Origin: CADCTB01 sp964479465
GTDB taxonomy: Bacteria > Actinomycetota > Acidimicrobiia > Acidimicrobiales > AC-14
Direction of reading: 5' to 3'
DNA length: 64,000 nt
Assembly: GCA_964479465.1 (NCBI GenBank)
Contig: CAYZMG010000005.1
Coordinates: forward strand, 1-64,000
Shown: piece after piece, positions 50,130-57,858 of the stretch
How positions within the stretch are numbered: position 1 is the stretch's first letter
Layout: each line of letters begins with the position of its first letter
The notes under the pieces: model-generated
Database searches by the model: none
Told to the model about the DNA's origin: nothing
What the model saw: only the letters and a program-made list of their open reading frames with translations
Translations under genes and position numbers: made by a program

Positions 50130-52319
50130 ATGACCGTCCGGGAGCATCGCGATCAGAGCGATGCCGGGGCGAGCAACGGCCTCGGCACGAGAGGGCCGCC
50201 TCTGCGAGCGTTGTCGGAGAGGGAGCACCTCGTGGACGAGGGTGAGGAGAGTACCGGGCCGGGATCTGCTGCCTTCTACCGCGCCATCTTCGAGCACAGC
50301 GCCGACGCCATCGTCATCTCCGACCTCCTCGGGCGGATTTCCATAGCGAACCCGGCCGCGTGCCAGTTGCTTCGTCACACGGAAGAGGACATCTGCCGTC
50401 TGGGGCGCGTGGGGATCATCGAGGCGTCGCCGGAGGCTGCTGTGATTCTCGCGCGCCGGGCCGAGCACGGCCAAGCGATCGGCGAGGTGACCTTCGTACG
50501 GGGCGACGGTACGAGCTTTCCCGGCGAGGTCGTCACGTCCCAGTTCGTCGATCACGACGGCCAGGTGCGTGCGGTGGTGGCCATTCGTGACCTCACCGAA
50601 CGCAAGCAGGCCCAAGCGGTGCTCGCAGAGTCGGCGGCGGCCCTCAGTGCTCGGGTCGAAGAGCTTGAACGGGCGAGGATGCTGCTGCGGCGCGCTCAGG
50701 ACCTGGCAGGCCTGGCCACCTTCCGCATCGATCTCGACCAACGAGAGATCACCCTCTCGCCGGAGCTCAGCGAGATGTATGGAGTGGGCAGGAACGAAGT
50801 CATCCTGCCGCTCGCCGACTACCGCGTGAGGTTCTATCACCCGGACGACCTGGCCCCCACGACCACCGACGCCGAGCGCGCTTACCAACTGGGAGCGGAC
50901 CTGTTCCTTACGGCGAGAGTGGTGCGGGCTGATGGGTCGATCATCTGGGTGCGTTCCACGTCGAGGGTCATCCAGAATCCCGACGGGACCTCCCACGTGC
51001 TCGGCGTGGTGCAGGACGTCACCGAGCAGGTCCGGTCCCGGGCGCGGGATCGGCTCCTCGCCACCTTGGTCGAATCGAGCGACGACGCCATGATCACGCT
51101 CGACCCCGGCGGGTACGTCACCAGCTGGAACCCCGGGGCTGAGCGTCTCTACGGGTATCCGGCCAACGAGGTGGTTGGCCAACACATCTCGCTCGTCGTC
51201 GCTGAGGCGTCCGATCCCCAAGCAGCGCCAGAAGAGGCTGACCTTCTCGATGATCGGATGCGCAGGATCGCCGCCGGACAGACGCTCCGGAATCAGGTGC
51301 TTCGCCGGCGCCGGAAGGACGGGACGCCGTTCGTCATGGAGGCGTCGGCGGCTCCCCTGTACGACGACGAAGGCCGCATTGTCGGATCGTCACTCGTCGG
51401 GCACGACATCACATATCGCATGCGGCTTGAGGAGGAGGTACAGGCGGCCCTGGCCGAAGCCGTCAGGGCGTCGCGCATGAAGTCCCAGCTGATGGCCAAC
51501 ACGACCCATGAGCTCATGACGCCCTTGACGGTCGTCCTTGGCATGACCGAGCTGCTCCTCGACATGGAACTCGTCAATGAGCAGCGTGCGGTCGCCGAGC
51601 GGGTGGCGACGGCGGCCGGCAACCTCCGCTCCCTCATCCAGAACATGCTCGACCTGGCTCGCTCCGTCGAGGGTGCCGTCCACCTCGATCCCAGTCTCAT
51701 CGCCGTCAGGACCGCGATCGGCGAGATCGAGGCCACGCTGGGGCCCGCGGCCAAGGCAAAGGGACTGACGTTCGTCTGCGAGTGCGACGCCAGCGTCCCC
51801 GCCCGCATCTACGCCGATCCCGCCCGGCTCCAACAGGTGCTGACGGTCCTGACCGGGAACGCGGTGAAGTTCACCGAACGGGGCGGCGTCGTCCTCCGGG
51901 CGAGCCGGCCCGACAACGTCGAGCCCCCTGTGGTCCGCTTGACCGTGGTCGATACCGGGATCGGCATCGCCCCCGAGGACCGGCGGCACGTCTTCAGCAC
52001 CTTCTGGCAGGCCGACATGTCCAACACCCGCCGATACGGCGGCGCCGGGCTAGGCCTGGCCTTGGCAGCGGAGATCGTGGAGGCGATGGGCGGCACCATC
52101 GGCTTCGACAGCGCGCCCGGCGTCGGCAGCACGTTCTGGTTTCAGATCCCGACCGGCGTCCCCTCGCCAGCTTCGCTCGCTACTGTGAGCGCCTCTTCAG
52201 CGCCGGGGCAGGGCGACGAAGGAGCCGGTGTCCTCTCCGTGGGCGCCCTCGATCGCGACCCGGCCCCCGTGGTCGGCCGCGGTGCGCATGGTGATCGCCA
52301 GCCCGATGCCGGCCGCTGA
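50130..52319 (+). CDS. PAS-domain sensor histidine kinase (3' end fused to antisense remnant)
   Basis: A cytosolic histidine kinase of 729 codons. PAS domains lie at about 45-155 (FYRAIFEHSADAIVISDL), about 185-300 (with RADGSIIWVRSTSRVI) and about 310-430 (SSDDAMITLDPGGYVTSWNP). The H-box is degenerate, with H460 in NTTHELMTPL. The ATPase domain has the N-box N577 (LTGNAVKF), DTGIGI (D608) and GAGLGLAL (G638). No membrane helix is seen. The kinase proper ends near residue 675 (FWFQIPTG). The last 50 residues come from reading the antisense of another kinase fragment (52197-52325), so the native stop was probably lost. The ATG at 50130 has GGAGGTGG upstream. No response regulator is adjacent. 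Confidence 0.88.
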   Translation: MTVREHRDQSDAGASNGLGTRGPPLRALSEREHLVDEGEESTGPGSAAFYRAIFEHSADAIVISDLLGRISIANPAACQLLRHTEEDICRLGRVGIIEASPEAAVILARRAEHGQAIGEVTFVRGDGTSFPGEVVTSQFVDHDGQVRAVVAIRDLTERKQAQAVLAESAAALSARVEELERARMLLRRAQDLAGLATFRIDLDQREITLSPELSEMYGVGRNEVILPLADYRVRFYHPDDLAPTTTDAERAYQLGADLFLTARVVRADGSIIWVRSTSRVIQNPDGTSHVLGVVQDVTEQVRSRARDRLLATLVESSDDAMITLDPGGYVTSWNPGAERLYGYPANEVVGQHISLVVAEASDPQAAPEEADLLDDRMRRIAAGQTLRNQVLRRRRKDGTPFVMEASAAPLYDDEGRIVGSSLVGHDITYRMRLEEEVQAALAEAVRASRMKSQLMANTTHELMTPLTVVLGMTELLLDMELVNEQRAVAERVATAAGNLRSLIQNMLDLARSVEGAVHLDPSLIAVRTAIGEIEATLGPAAKAKGLTFVCECDASVPARIYADPARLQQVLTVLTGNAVKFTERGGVVLRASRPDNVEPPVVRLTVVDTGIGIAPEDRRHVFSTFWQADMSNTRRYGGAGLGLALAAEIVEAMGGTIGFDSAPGVGSTFWFQIPTGVPSPASLATVSASSAPGQGDEGAGVLSVGALDRDPAPVVGRGAHGDRQPDAGR

Positions 52320-52325
52320 GAACTC
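52197..52325 (-). pseudogene. C-terminal remnant of a second histidine kinase ATPase domain
   Basis: On the minus strand the frame ending at 52197 reads EFSAAGIGLAITMRTAADHG and continues GRVAIEGAHGEDTGSFVALP. This is the G2 box and last strands of a HATPase_c domain, with its own stop. Everything upstream of it is missing; it is joined directly to a hydrolase fragment. It overlaps the end of the plus-strand kinase gene. Confidence 0.6.
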
Positions 52326-52359
52326 GGGCTGGTACGCGTCACGGGCCGGGAGGGTCCCC

Positions 52360-52670
52360 TGCTGGCTCCCGGTCGAAGATCCGGACCGCCGCATATCGTG
52401 CAGCGAACACGATGCCGTCGCCACCCATCGAGTGCCCCACGAGTGCAACGTCCCGTGCGCCGACCGCCTCGATGACGGCGACGACGTCGTCGCCGGACGC
52501 GGGGAGGTTCCAGTCGCCGCGCCCGGTACCCGACTCGCCGTGGCCACCGAGGTCCATGGCGACGACGCCGTACCTCTCGGTGAGGACGTCGACCTTCCGG
52601 TTCCAGAAGGTGCGGCCGCCCACCCATGGACGACGACGAGAGTGGGTGCGCCAAGCCATCGAGGCACATC
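52360..52670 (-). pseudogene. alpha/beta-hydrolase fragment with frameshift
   Basis: In minus orientation one frame reads PRWLGAPTLVVVHGW (oxyanion HG loop). After a one-base shift near 52617 the next frame reads GGRTFWNRKVDVLTERYG, VVAMDLGGHGESG and VALVGHSMGGDGIVFAARYA, with the nucleophile serine in GHSMGG. Sequence after the nucleophile helix, including the acid and histidine of the triad, is absent. The shift lies in a G-run (GGGTGGGCGG), where one added G restores the frame. It is a decayed gene truncated at both ends. Confidence 0.7.
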
Positions 52671-53005
52671 TGGGCGGCGGTGGCGCGAGCCGGCGGCTCT
52701 TGGCGGCCGGGGCCGGTAGGAGCGGGCGCTCAGACGTCTCCGAACGGAGCTCGTCATCACCGACGGATGGCGCGATGGTCGCCCGCGATCGAGTGTTGAA
52801 CCACATCGGTCGCCAATACTTCTACGATCGCTACGCTCCGGGCCGGGACACGGTTGCCCCGGACTTCGGGTTGCCGGAGCTGCCATCTCCGAGCGGCTCG
52901 CCCCAAGTCTTGATCACTGACGGCAAGACATTCACCGTCCTTCCGATGGCCGACTCTTGAGTGCTATCTGCTGGTCCAGTCGGCGCGTGATCCTGCCCGA
53001 GCGCG
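52671..53005. other. 335 bases without recognisable content
   Basis: Open frames exist but none has a plausible start, ribosome-binding sequence or family-like translation. The stretch lies between the hydrolase fragment and the first copy of the 58-bp repeat. Confidence 0.4.
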
Positions 53006-53063
53006 GGGGCGGGGTGCGACAGGTCGTGCTGCGACGCAACGTGGACCGTCCCATAAGCGGAAC
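53006..53063 (+). repeat. 58-bp direct repeat, copy A
   Basis: Matches 55268-55325 in the same orientation at 52 of 58 positions. The right end, CCCATAAGCGGAAC, is fully conserved and contains an imperfect dyad (GTCCC-ATAAGC-GGAAC). It could be a recombination site or an element end. Confidence 0.7.
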
Positions 53064-53220
53064 GACGACCGGGGTGCCGCAGGAGGAACGGCTTGCGGTG
53101 CAGATCATGTGACCAGTCAGCGACAGAGGTGACCCTGCGGTGCTCGCCCGCAGGGTCACTCGGTCCAGTAGCAGCCGGAGTGGGCGCAGCAGCCTGGTGA
53201 ACACAGACCACCAGGACGTC

Positions 53221-53325
53221 ATGGATGCGCTGCTCATTGGCTATGCCCGGGTTTCGACCGAGGAGGTTCTCGGCGTCGGCGCTGAGCGCACCTACGTTGA
53301 CCAGGGAGTGAGGCGGGCGGTCCGA
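53221..53325 (+). pseudogene. N-terminal fragment of a serine recombinase (resolvase/invertase)
   Basis: The frame from an ATG at 53221 reads MDALLIGYARVSTEEV, the first strand of the resolvase catalytic domain with the nucleophile serine in ARVS. It then jumps to LGVGAERTYVDQG, which resembles the segment (about 30 residues later in intact proteins) before the second helix. Beyond that the frame loses similarity. Both an internal deletion and a loss of the C-terminal part are implied. Confidence 0.6.
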
Positions 53326-53635
53326 TTCGTGTCGCTTGCCACGGTGACCGGGCCGCGCCGCCGTCGAGCTCGACCAGGGTCGGACGTTCGATCCTGGGGT
53401 GGTCGAGGGCGGCGGGAACTCGATCACCTGCGGGTTGGCGGGGACGCCGCCGACCCGGAGTCCCGGCGAGGTCGGCCGGCGTGCGCCACGGCGACGACGA
53501 CGCCACCAGTGCACGATCGGGGCTGCACTGGGGACGATGGATACGAAGCGGGCGGCGATGTCGACGAGCTCGGCGCGGGCCGAGAGGTGGTGCTGCATGC
53601 TGGTCAGGCCGAACTCTTCCTCTAGAGCCGTCATT
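53326..53635. other. 310 bases without a supported gene
   Basis: A minus-strand frame begins at 53634 (MTALEEEFGLTSMQHHLSAR) two bases from the stop of the membrane-protein gene and could be a third operon gene. Its later translation is low-complexity, so it is not called. Confidence 0.3.
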
Positions 53636-54709
53636 TCATCGGCGTGTTGTCTCCGCGAACAGGCGCGCCAGCCGGAGGAGTGCGTCGTCGAGGTCGATGC
53701 GGAAGCTCCAACCCCCGCCGAATCCCACCACGTACGGCCCGCCCGGTGCGCCGACGTACCAGGATTCCACCCTGTCGGGATCGTCAGTCCTGCCATCCAC
53801 GGAGAACAGGAAGATCTCATTCGTCGCCTGTTCCGCCGCCACTCGACTGTCCACGTAGAGGGCCCGGGGCCCGGCGGCGTGCACGATGAGGACGGGGAAC
53901 CCGACGCTGTCGGCCACCCAGCACTCCTCATACGCTGCCAACTCAACATGGTGGATCTCCGGAAGGATTGCCCGGGCTGCGGCCAACGGGAAGCGGGAGC
54001 ACAACTCCCGCACTGCCTGCCGGCTGGCCGTCGGGGGCTGCAGGTCGGGGTCCGACAGATCGAGGTTTCGGAGGCAGTGGATGTTGTTGCGCTCAAACCC
54101 TGCCGGCACCGGAAGGCTGCTCGCCGTGGCCGGCCCGGTGACCATCGTCACGATGAGCTCGCGCTTCTGCGTTTCGTACAACCCGCGGCTCTCGTCGGGC
54201 TTCCACTCCGAAGGCCGAGCCCTGTCGAGCTGCGCCCGTACGGCGAGGGTCACATCGAACCCGGCGATGGACTTCCCGAACGCCGCACCCGTCGCCCGCG
54301 TGCCGCGCGAGCACCCGTCGATCACAAATCTCCATCCGCTGCCCTCCGCCGCGACCCGGTAAGCGGCAACCGAGTCGCCCGGCTCACCCTTCATCTCGAA
54401 CACCCGTCGTACGGAGCTGGACGTCTCGGCGCGGAACGCATCGATGCTCGCCGCGTGGTCCTCCTTGCTCCGCAGTCTCGTTCCCGGGGCGCGGTACGCG
54501 ATGACGGGATCGTCCTTCATGGCCTGCAGCTGTTGGCGCCCGGACTCGAGTGTCCCAGAGTACGGGAATGCTCGACTGACCACCCCCATCACTGCGACAA
54601 CTGCGATGACCCCGGCGAGAACGAGGGCGCCCCTGAGGAAACGCCGTGATGGCCCTTCCCCGCCGCCCTGGCCCCGCCGACTCCGCTGAGGCCGGGCGGG
54701 CGAGATCAC
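53636..54709 (-). CDS. single-pass membrane protein of unknown function
   Basis: A 357-residue protein from a GTG at 54709. A basic cytoplasmic head (1-24) is followed by one helix (FLRGALVLAGVIAVVAVMGV) and a large extracytoplasmic domain. That domain has scattered cysteines (VIDGCSRG, NIHCLRNLD, RELCSRF, YEECWVAD) which could pair. Near the end are WYVGAPGGPYVVGFGGGWSF and a helical tail. Codon use looks like a real gene. It overlaps the upstream 55-residue gene (GTGA). The family is not recognised. It is inside the segment flanked by the 58-bp repeats. Confidence 0.65.
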   Translation of the reverse strand: MISPARPQRSRRGQGGGEGPSRRFLRGALVLAGVIAVVAVMGVVSRAFPYSGTLESGRQQLQAMKDDPVIAYRAPGTRLRSKEDHAASIDAFRAETSSSVRRVFEMKGEPGDSVAAYRVAAEGSGWRFVIDGCSRGTRATGAAFGKSIAGFDVTLAVRAQLDRARPSEWKPDESRGLYETQKRELIVTMVTGPATASSLPVPAGFERNNIHCLRNLDLSDPDLQPPTASRQAVRELCSRFPLAAARAILPEIHHVELAAYEECWVADSVGFPVLIVHAAGPRALYVDSRVAAEQATNEIFLFSVDGRTDDPDRVESWYVGAPGGPYVVGFGGGWSFRIDLDDALLRLARLFAETTRR

Positions 54710-54873
54710 GTGGTGAAACGCCCCGTCGAACTGGGGTTCCGATCCACGGCGAGGTACCCAACGGCCGTGAACGTGCTGAGAAGAGCGCCGCCTCCGGCCA
54801 GGGCAGTTCCCGGAGCGAGACGGGCCGCCGTTGCCTTGGCCCGCCGCAACCTGCGTCGCGATTCGCCGTCCAT
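54706..54873 (-). CDS. small membrane peptide coupled to the downstream membrane-protein gene
   Basis: A 55-residue product, MDGESRRRLRRAKATAARLA followed by a hydrophobic stretch ALAGGGALLSTFTAVGYLAV and a short polar end. It looks like a single-helix membrane peptide with an N-terminal cytoplasmic basic region. Its TGA overlaps the GTG of the next gene (GTGA at 54706-54709), which argues that it is translated. No family is recognised. Confidence 0.45.
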   Translation of the reverse strand: MDGESRRRLRRAKATAARLAPGTALAGGGALLSTFTAVGYLAVDRNPSSTGRFTT

Positions 54874-54901
54874 AGGCAAGAGGTTCCTACAGACGGAATG
54901 G

Positions 54902-55216
54902 ATGCGCAATGGTCAGCAAGTCAACGTAGAGGGCGAGAATGTCGCCGACCTGCAGCTCCGCCTTGCTCGCGCTCTCCAGGAACTCGGGGACCTAGAAGCA
55001 GCGACCGCCGCGGCTGAACGCGCCATCTCTCATTGCGAGCCCGTTCTGCGGGCGCAATTTCTCCTTCGATACGCGTTCATCCTCTGCGACCAGGGGGAGA
55101 GAGCCAAGGCCAAGGCACTCGCTCGGGAATCACTCGAGCTGGAGCAAAGCCGGTGGCCGGAGAGCGGACGGCACCTGGAGCGGGACGCGCTTCTCGACCA
55201 ACGAGACCCGTGCTGA
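54902..55216 (+). CDS. TPR-like protein fragment
   Basis: A 104-residue product with helical repeats of tetratricopeptide type: ADLQLRLARALQELGDLEAA, then TAAAERAISHCEPVLRAQFL and RYAFILCDQGERAKAKALAR. It begins at an ATG at 54902; longer in-frame starts exist but overlap the divergent operon. It may be a small free-standing TPR protein or a piece of a larger regulator. No domain precedes or follows it before the second 58-bp repeat. Confidence 0.45.
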   Translation: MRNGQQVNVEGENVADLQLRLARALQELGDLEAATAAAERAISHCEPVLRAQFLLRYAFILCDQGERAKAKALARESLELEQSRWPESGRHLERDALLDQRDPC

Positions 55217-55267
55217 ACCCCGGGCCCCTCGTCGCCACGGCGCGCCCACAACGCCCGCCGGGGGTAC

Positions 55268-55325
55268 GGGGCGGGGAGCGATAGGTCGTGCTGGGACGCG
55301 ACGTGGTACGTCCCATAAGCGGAAC
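55268..55325 (+). repeat. 58-bp direct repeat, copy B
   Basis: Second copy of the element at 53006-53063, same orientation, six mismatches. The two copies enclose 2.2 kb with a recombinase fragment, a two-gene membrane operon and a TPR-like ORF. Confidence 0.7.
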
Positions 55326-55390
55326 CGCTTCCGAAATATCCCTTACGGCGTACGTTGCCTAGTCGGACTCGGCCCTCGTCCCCGCAAGGG

Positions 55391-55416
55391 GATCCCTGAA
55401 CGGGACTCGCAGCCGG
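55391..55416. repeat. short repeat shared with 49458-49494
   Basis: GATCCCTGAACGGGA is identical to 49480-49494, and the bases to 55416 match 49458-49476 in reverse complement with one difference. See the entry at 49458. Confidence 0.35.
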
Positions 55417-55499
55417 AACGCCCTATGACATAGCGCCGCCTTGAGCACGGTCCTGCCGGTGGTAGGCGAAGCGAGTGACCGAGCTGTTGGCTCGACCGC

Positions 55500-55721
55500 T
55501 CAGCGCCAATGGACCCGCGCAAACAGGTGCCATCCCGTCCACAGCCACCCGGCGAGCAAGAGCCATCGGAGGTGGCTCCGCCGGACGACGGCGACGAGCT
55601 CGGCAAAGGTAAGCGGTCGTGGTGCCCGGTTCCTCCGCCTGGCGCGGCGGGCCGAGACCTCCTGGAGGACCAGCGCCGCAGCAAGGGCGACGTATCCGGC
55701 GAGGGTGATGCCGCGGTTCAT
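55500..55721 (-). CDS. small membrane protein resembling DUF6186
   Basis: A 73-residue protein, MNRGITLAGYVALAAALVLQ with two helices. The second carries WLLLAGWLWTGWHLFARVHW, and the Trp-rich GWH end recalls the actinobacterial DUF6186 family (from memory). The ATG overlaps the stop of the upstream membrane-protein gene (ATGA). Function unknown. Confidence 0.65.
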   Translation of the reverse strand: MNRGITLAGYVALAAALVLQEVSARRARRRNRAPRPLTFAELVAVVRRSHLRWLLLAGWLWTGWHLFARVHWR

Positions 55722-56119
55722 CTTCTGGCGAACCGTGACCCAGCAACCAGCCACGCCGTGAACGCGAGCGCACGGCCGGTGTGGTTCTCGAGCGCGGCGT
55801 TGATGAGCGAGCTCAGCGTCGGGTGCTCCGATCGCGGCTGCTGCACGTACGCGAAAAGTTGCCACACCGCCAGGGCGAGCAACAGCACGACCCAGCGCAC
55901 GGCGCCAGCGCGGGTTGGGCGGGACTCGTTCTGCGGTCGCCGGGTGTGGCCGACCGCCATTGCTGCAAGTCCCGCCCCCACCACCGCCAGCGTGGCTGTG
56001 GTCGTGAACGGGCTCCTCCCGGTGGCCCACCATGCATAGGCGAAGGCGCCGGCCGCGCCCGCGGCATGGACTACGCGACGTTCGCTCCAGGGGCGCACGG
56101 CTTCATTGTCGCGGGCCAC
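55718..56119 (-). CDS. membrane protein of unknown function
   Basis: A 133-residue protein with three or four helices (VVHAAGAAGAFAYAWWATGR, TLAVVGAGLAAMAVGHTRRP, WVVLLLALAVWQLFAYVQQP). It starts at a GTG at 56119 and is the first gene of a pair with the DUF6186-like gene. It is divergent from the DUF2784 gene, with only 35 bases between starts. Confidence 0.6.
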   Translation of the reverse strand: MARDNEAVRPWSERRVVHAAGAAGAFAYAWWATGRSPFTTTATLAVVGAGLAAMAVGHTRRPQNESRPTRAGAVRWVVLLLALAVWQLFAYVQQPRSEHPTLSSLINAALENHTGRALAFTAWLVAGSRFARR

Positions 56120-56154
56120 TCGCCCGCTCGCCGCGAGTACCGTCGCTGGTTGGA

Positions 56155-56580
56155 ATGGTGTTCGATGTGCTCGCCGGTATCGTGCTGGTCGTCCACCTGG
56201 CGTTCATCCTCTTCGTTGCCGCTGGAGCGCTCCTCGCCTGGCGCTGGCCCTGGCTCGTGTGGCTCCACGTCCCTGCTGTCGCGTGGGGTGTCGGCATCAT
56301 CGTCATCGGCTACGAGTGCCCGCTCACGCCGCTCGAGAAGTGGCTTCGGAAGCGCGGTGGTGGCGAGGGATACGAAGGTGGGTTCGTCGACCGCTACATC
56401 GAGAACGTGATCTACCCCGAGGAGTACACCCCGCCTCTACGCGCCCTGGCCGCGGTGATGATCGTCGCTGGCTACGTCGCGCTGTTCCGCCGCGGAGGGC
56501 CCCGACGCCGGGAGTCGATCTCAGCGCAGGGGACACGCCGCGCTGTCAGGCCGAGCCCAGGGCGCAGGCAAGACCCGTGA
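56155..56580 (+). CDS. DUF2784-family membrane protein, 3' end altered by IS junction
   Basis: A 141-codon gene beginning MVFDVLAGIVLVVHLAFILF, with later WLHVPAVAWGVGIIVIGYEC, CPLTPLEKWLRKRGG and YIENVIYPEEYTPPLRALA. These segments define the DUF2784 family, small proteins with three or four membrane helices. The family core ends near residue 112 (ALFRRGGPRRRES). The last 30 residues (AQGTRRAVRPSPGRRQDP) overlap IS110-derived sequence in another frame, so the native stop was replaced when the element fragment arrived. Confidence 0.8.
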   Translation: MVFDVLAGIVLVVHLAFILFVAAGALLAWRWPWLVWLHVPAVAWGVGIIVIGYECPLTPLEKWLRKRGGGEGYEGGFVDRYIENVIYPEEYTPPLRALAAVMIVAGYVALFRRGGPRRRESISAQGTRRAVRPSPGRRQDP

Positions 56581-57244
56581 CGGCAACGTCGAAGCCATCC
56601 GCGCCCTGGTGGTCGCCAAACGATCGGCGCGGTCGACGAGGATCAAATCGCTCAACCAGATCCGCCACCTCGGCTTCACCGCGCCCGACGAGCTGCGGGA
56701 TCGATTGCGCGGCGTCAGCCGCGACCACCTCGGAGGTGTCGCCGCGGCGCTGCGCCCCCGCCTGGGTGGCGACCCGGTCATGACGGCAACCAAGACGGCG
56801 ATTCGCATCCTCGGCCGCCGCGTGCTCGCCCTCGACGAGGAGCTCGCCACCATCGACGCGCTGCTCGCACCTCCCGTGGCCACGACGGCGCCGAGCCTTC
56901 TCGAGGTGCACGGCGTCGGCGTCGACACCGCTTGCGCCCTGCTCGTCGCAGCCGGTGACAACCCCCAGCGGCTGCGTTCTGAAGCGGCGTGGGCGCATCT
57001 GTGCGGTGTCGCTCCCATCCAGGCGTCATCCGGCAAGGTCACCCGGCGCCGGCTGAACCGCGGCGGGGACCGCCAAGCCAACGGCGCCCTCTGGGTCGTC
57101 GTCGTCACTCGCATGAGCAGCGACCCACGTACCCGTCTCTACGTCCAGCGCCGCCTCGCCGAGGGTCGTTCCAAGCCCGAGATCATCCGCATCCTCAAGC
57201 GCTATGTCGCCCGAGAGGTGTACCGACACCTCCCTCGCCGCTGA
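56543..57244 (+). pseudogene. IS110-family transposase, C-terminal part only
   Basis: The frame reads LSGRAQGAGKTRDGNVEAIR followed by ALVVAKRSARSTRIKSLNQI, LLEVHGVGVDTACALLVAAG, WAHLCGVAPIQASSGKVTRR and RLNRGGDRQANGALWVVVVT. This is the middle and the C-terminal (Transposase_20) part of IS110 transposases, including the HLCGVAPIxASSG motif with the conserved serine. The N-terminal DEDD domain is missing. The only starts are internal GTGs (such as 56609), so an active enzyme is unlikely. The stop at 57242-57244 is probably native. Confidence 0.88.
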
Positions 57245-57450
57245 AGCTTTCGCGGCGGCGGGCCTGGCTCGATAATCGGCTGACGCTCCCCGGAGCTGTC
57301 CTGAGAACGATCGGCCGGCCCGCCACCGCGAACCCAACCCCGCGTCAGCGGCCGGGACAGCGTGGCCTCGTAAGAGCGTGCCCTCACCAGTGGCTGATCC
57401 CTGTCCTGTCCCGCCCCTGCCGTCGACGCCACCCCGAAAGGACACGCTCC

Positions 57451-57582
57451 ATGAGCACCGTCACGATCGACGCGCTCGACGCCATCGAGCTCGCAGACAT
57501 CCTCGAGTATTTCCTCGAACGAGTCGATCCACTCGGCGAGCACAACCTGCGGCTCGCAGTCCCGCTACGTCGGCGTCGATGA
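57451..57582 (+). CDS. small actinobacterial hypothetical protein, truncated at a junction
   Basis: From an ATG at 57451 with CGAAAGGA upstream, the product reads MSTVTIDALDAIELADILEY then FLERVDPLGEHN and a basic end LRRRR. Similar short acidic proteins (MSTxTLDALDAxELAELLE) occur often in actinobacteria, usually 50-70 residues long. Here the sequence becomes antisense to another gene fragment after about residue 32, so the C-terminus is not native. Confidence 0.45.
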   Translation: MSTVTIDALDAIELADILEYFLERVDPLGEHNLRLAVPLRRRR

Positions 57583-57700
57583 GCCGGTACGACGCCTCTT
57601 GCACCGAGGTCAGGAACGACGCCAACTCGACCGGAAGCTCGCCGCCGTCCGCGGCCGCGGCCCGGTCGGCGTGGTCGGTGAGCGCGTCGGCCTCGAACAC
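57540..57700 (-). pseudogene. fragment resembling a carboxymuconolactone decarboxylase/AhpD-like protein
   Basis: The minus-strand frame reads VFEADALTDHADRAA and ELASFLTSVQEASYRLIDAD followed by VAGLRAAGC. The last part resembles the stretch that precedes the active-site cysteine helix in CMD-family proteins (pattern AYRVTDEDVAALRAAG). Nothing similar continues past about 57545, and the upstream limit is vague (perhaps to 57790). The evidence is one conserved stretch, so this is tentative. Confidence 0.3.
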
Positions 57701-57858
57701 GGCGGCTCGTGGCGCGGCCAGTTTGTCGGCGTGACGGGTCTCGGCGATGATCCGAGGAGCGTGCCACGGTCGGCGCCCGGCGTCGAGGAGATGACCGGTA
57801 CCAAGGACGGGGCCCTCGGGGTGCGCACATGGCGCGTTCGGAGAAGGAGGTCCGGCGG

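Noticed and set aside
50109..51221. 370-codon minus-strand frame opposite the histidine kinase
   Set aside because: The plus strand has PAS, HisKA and ATPase motifs in the same bases; the minus product has none.
52831..53634. Possible third gene of the minus membrane operon beginning MTALEEEFG
   Set aside because: The start is well placed, but most of the translation is low-complexity and it runs through the recombinase fragment and the 58-bp repeat; not called as a gene.
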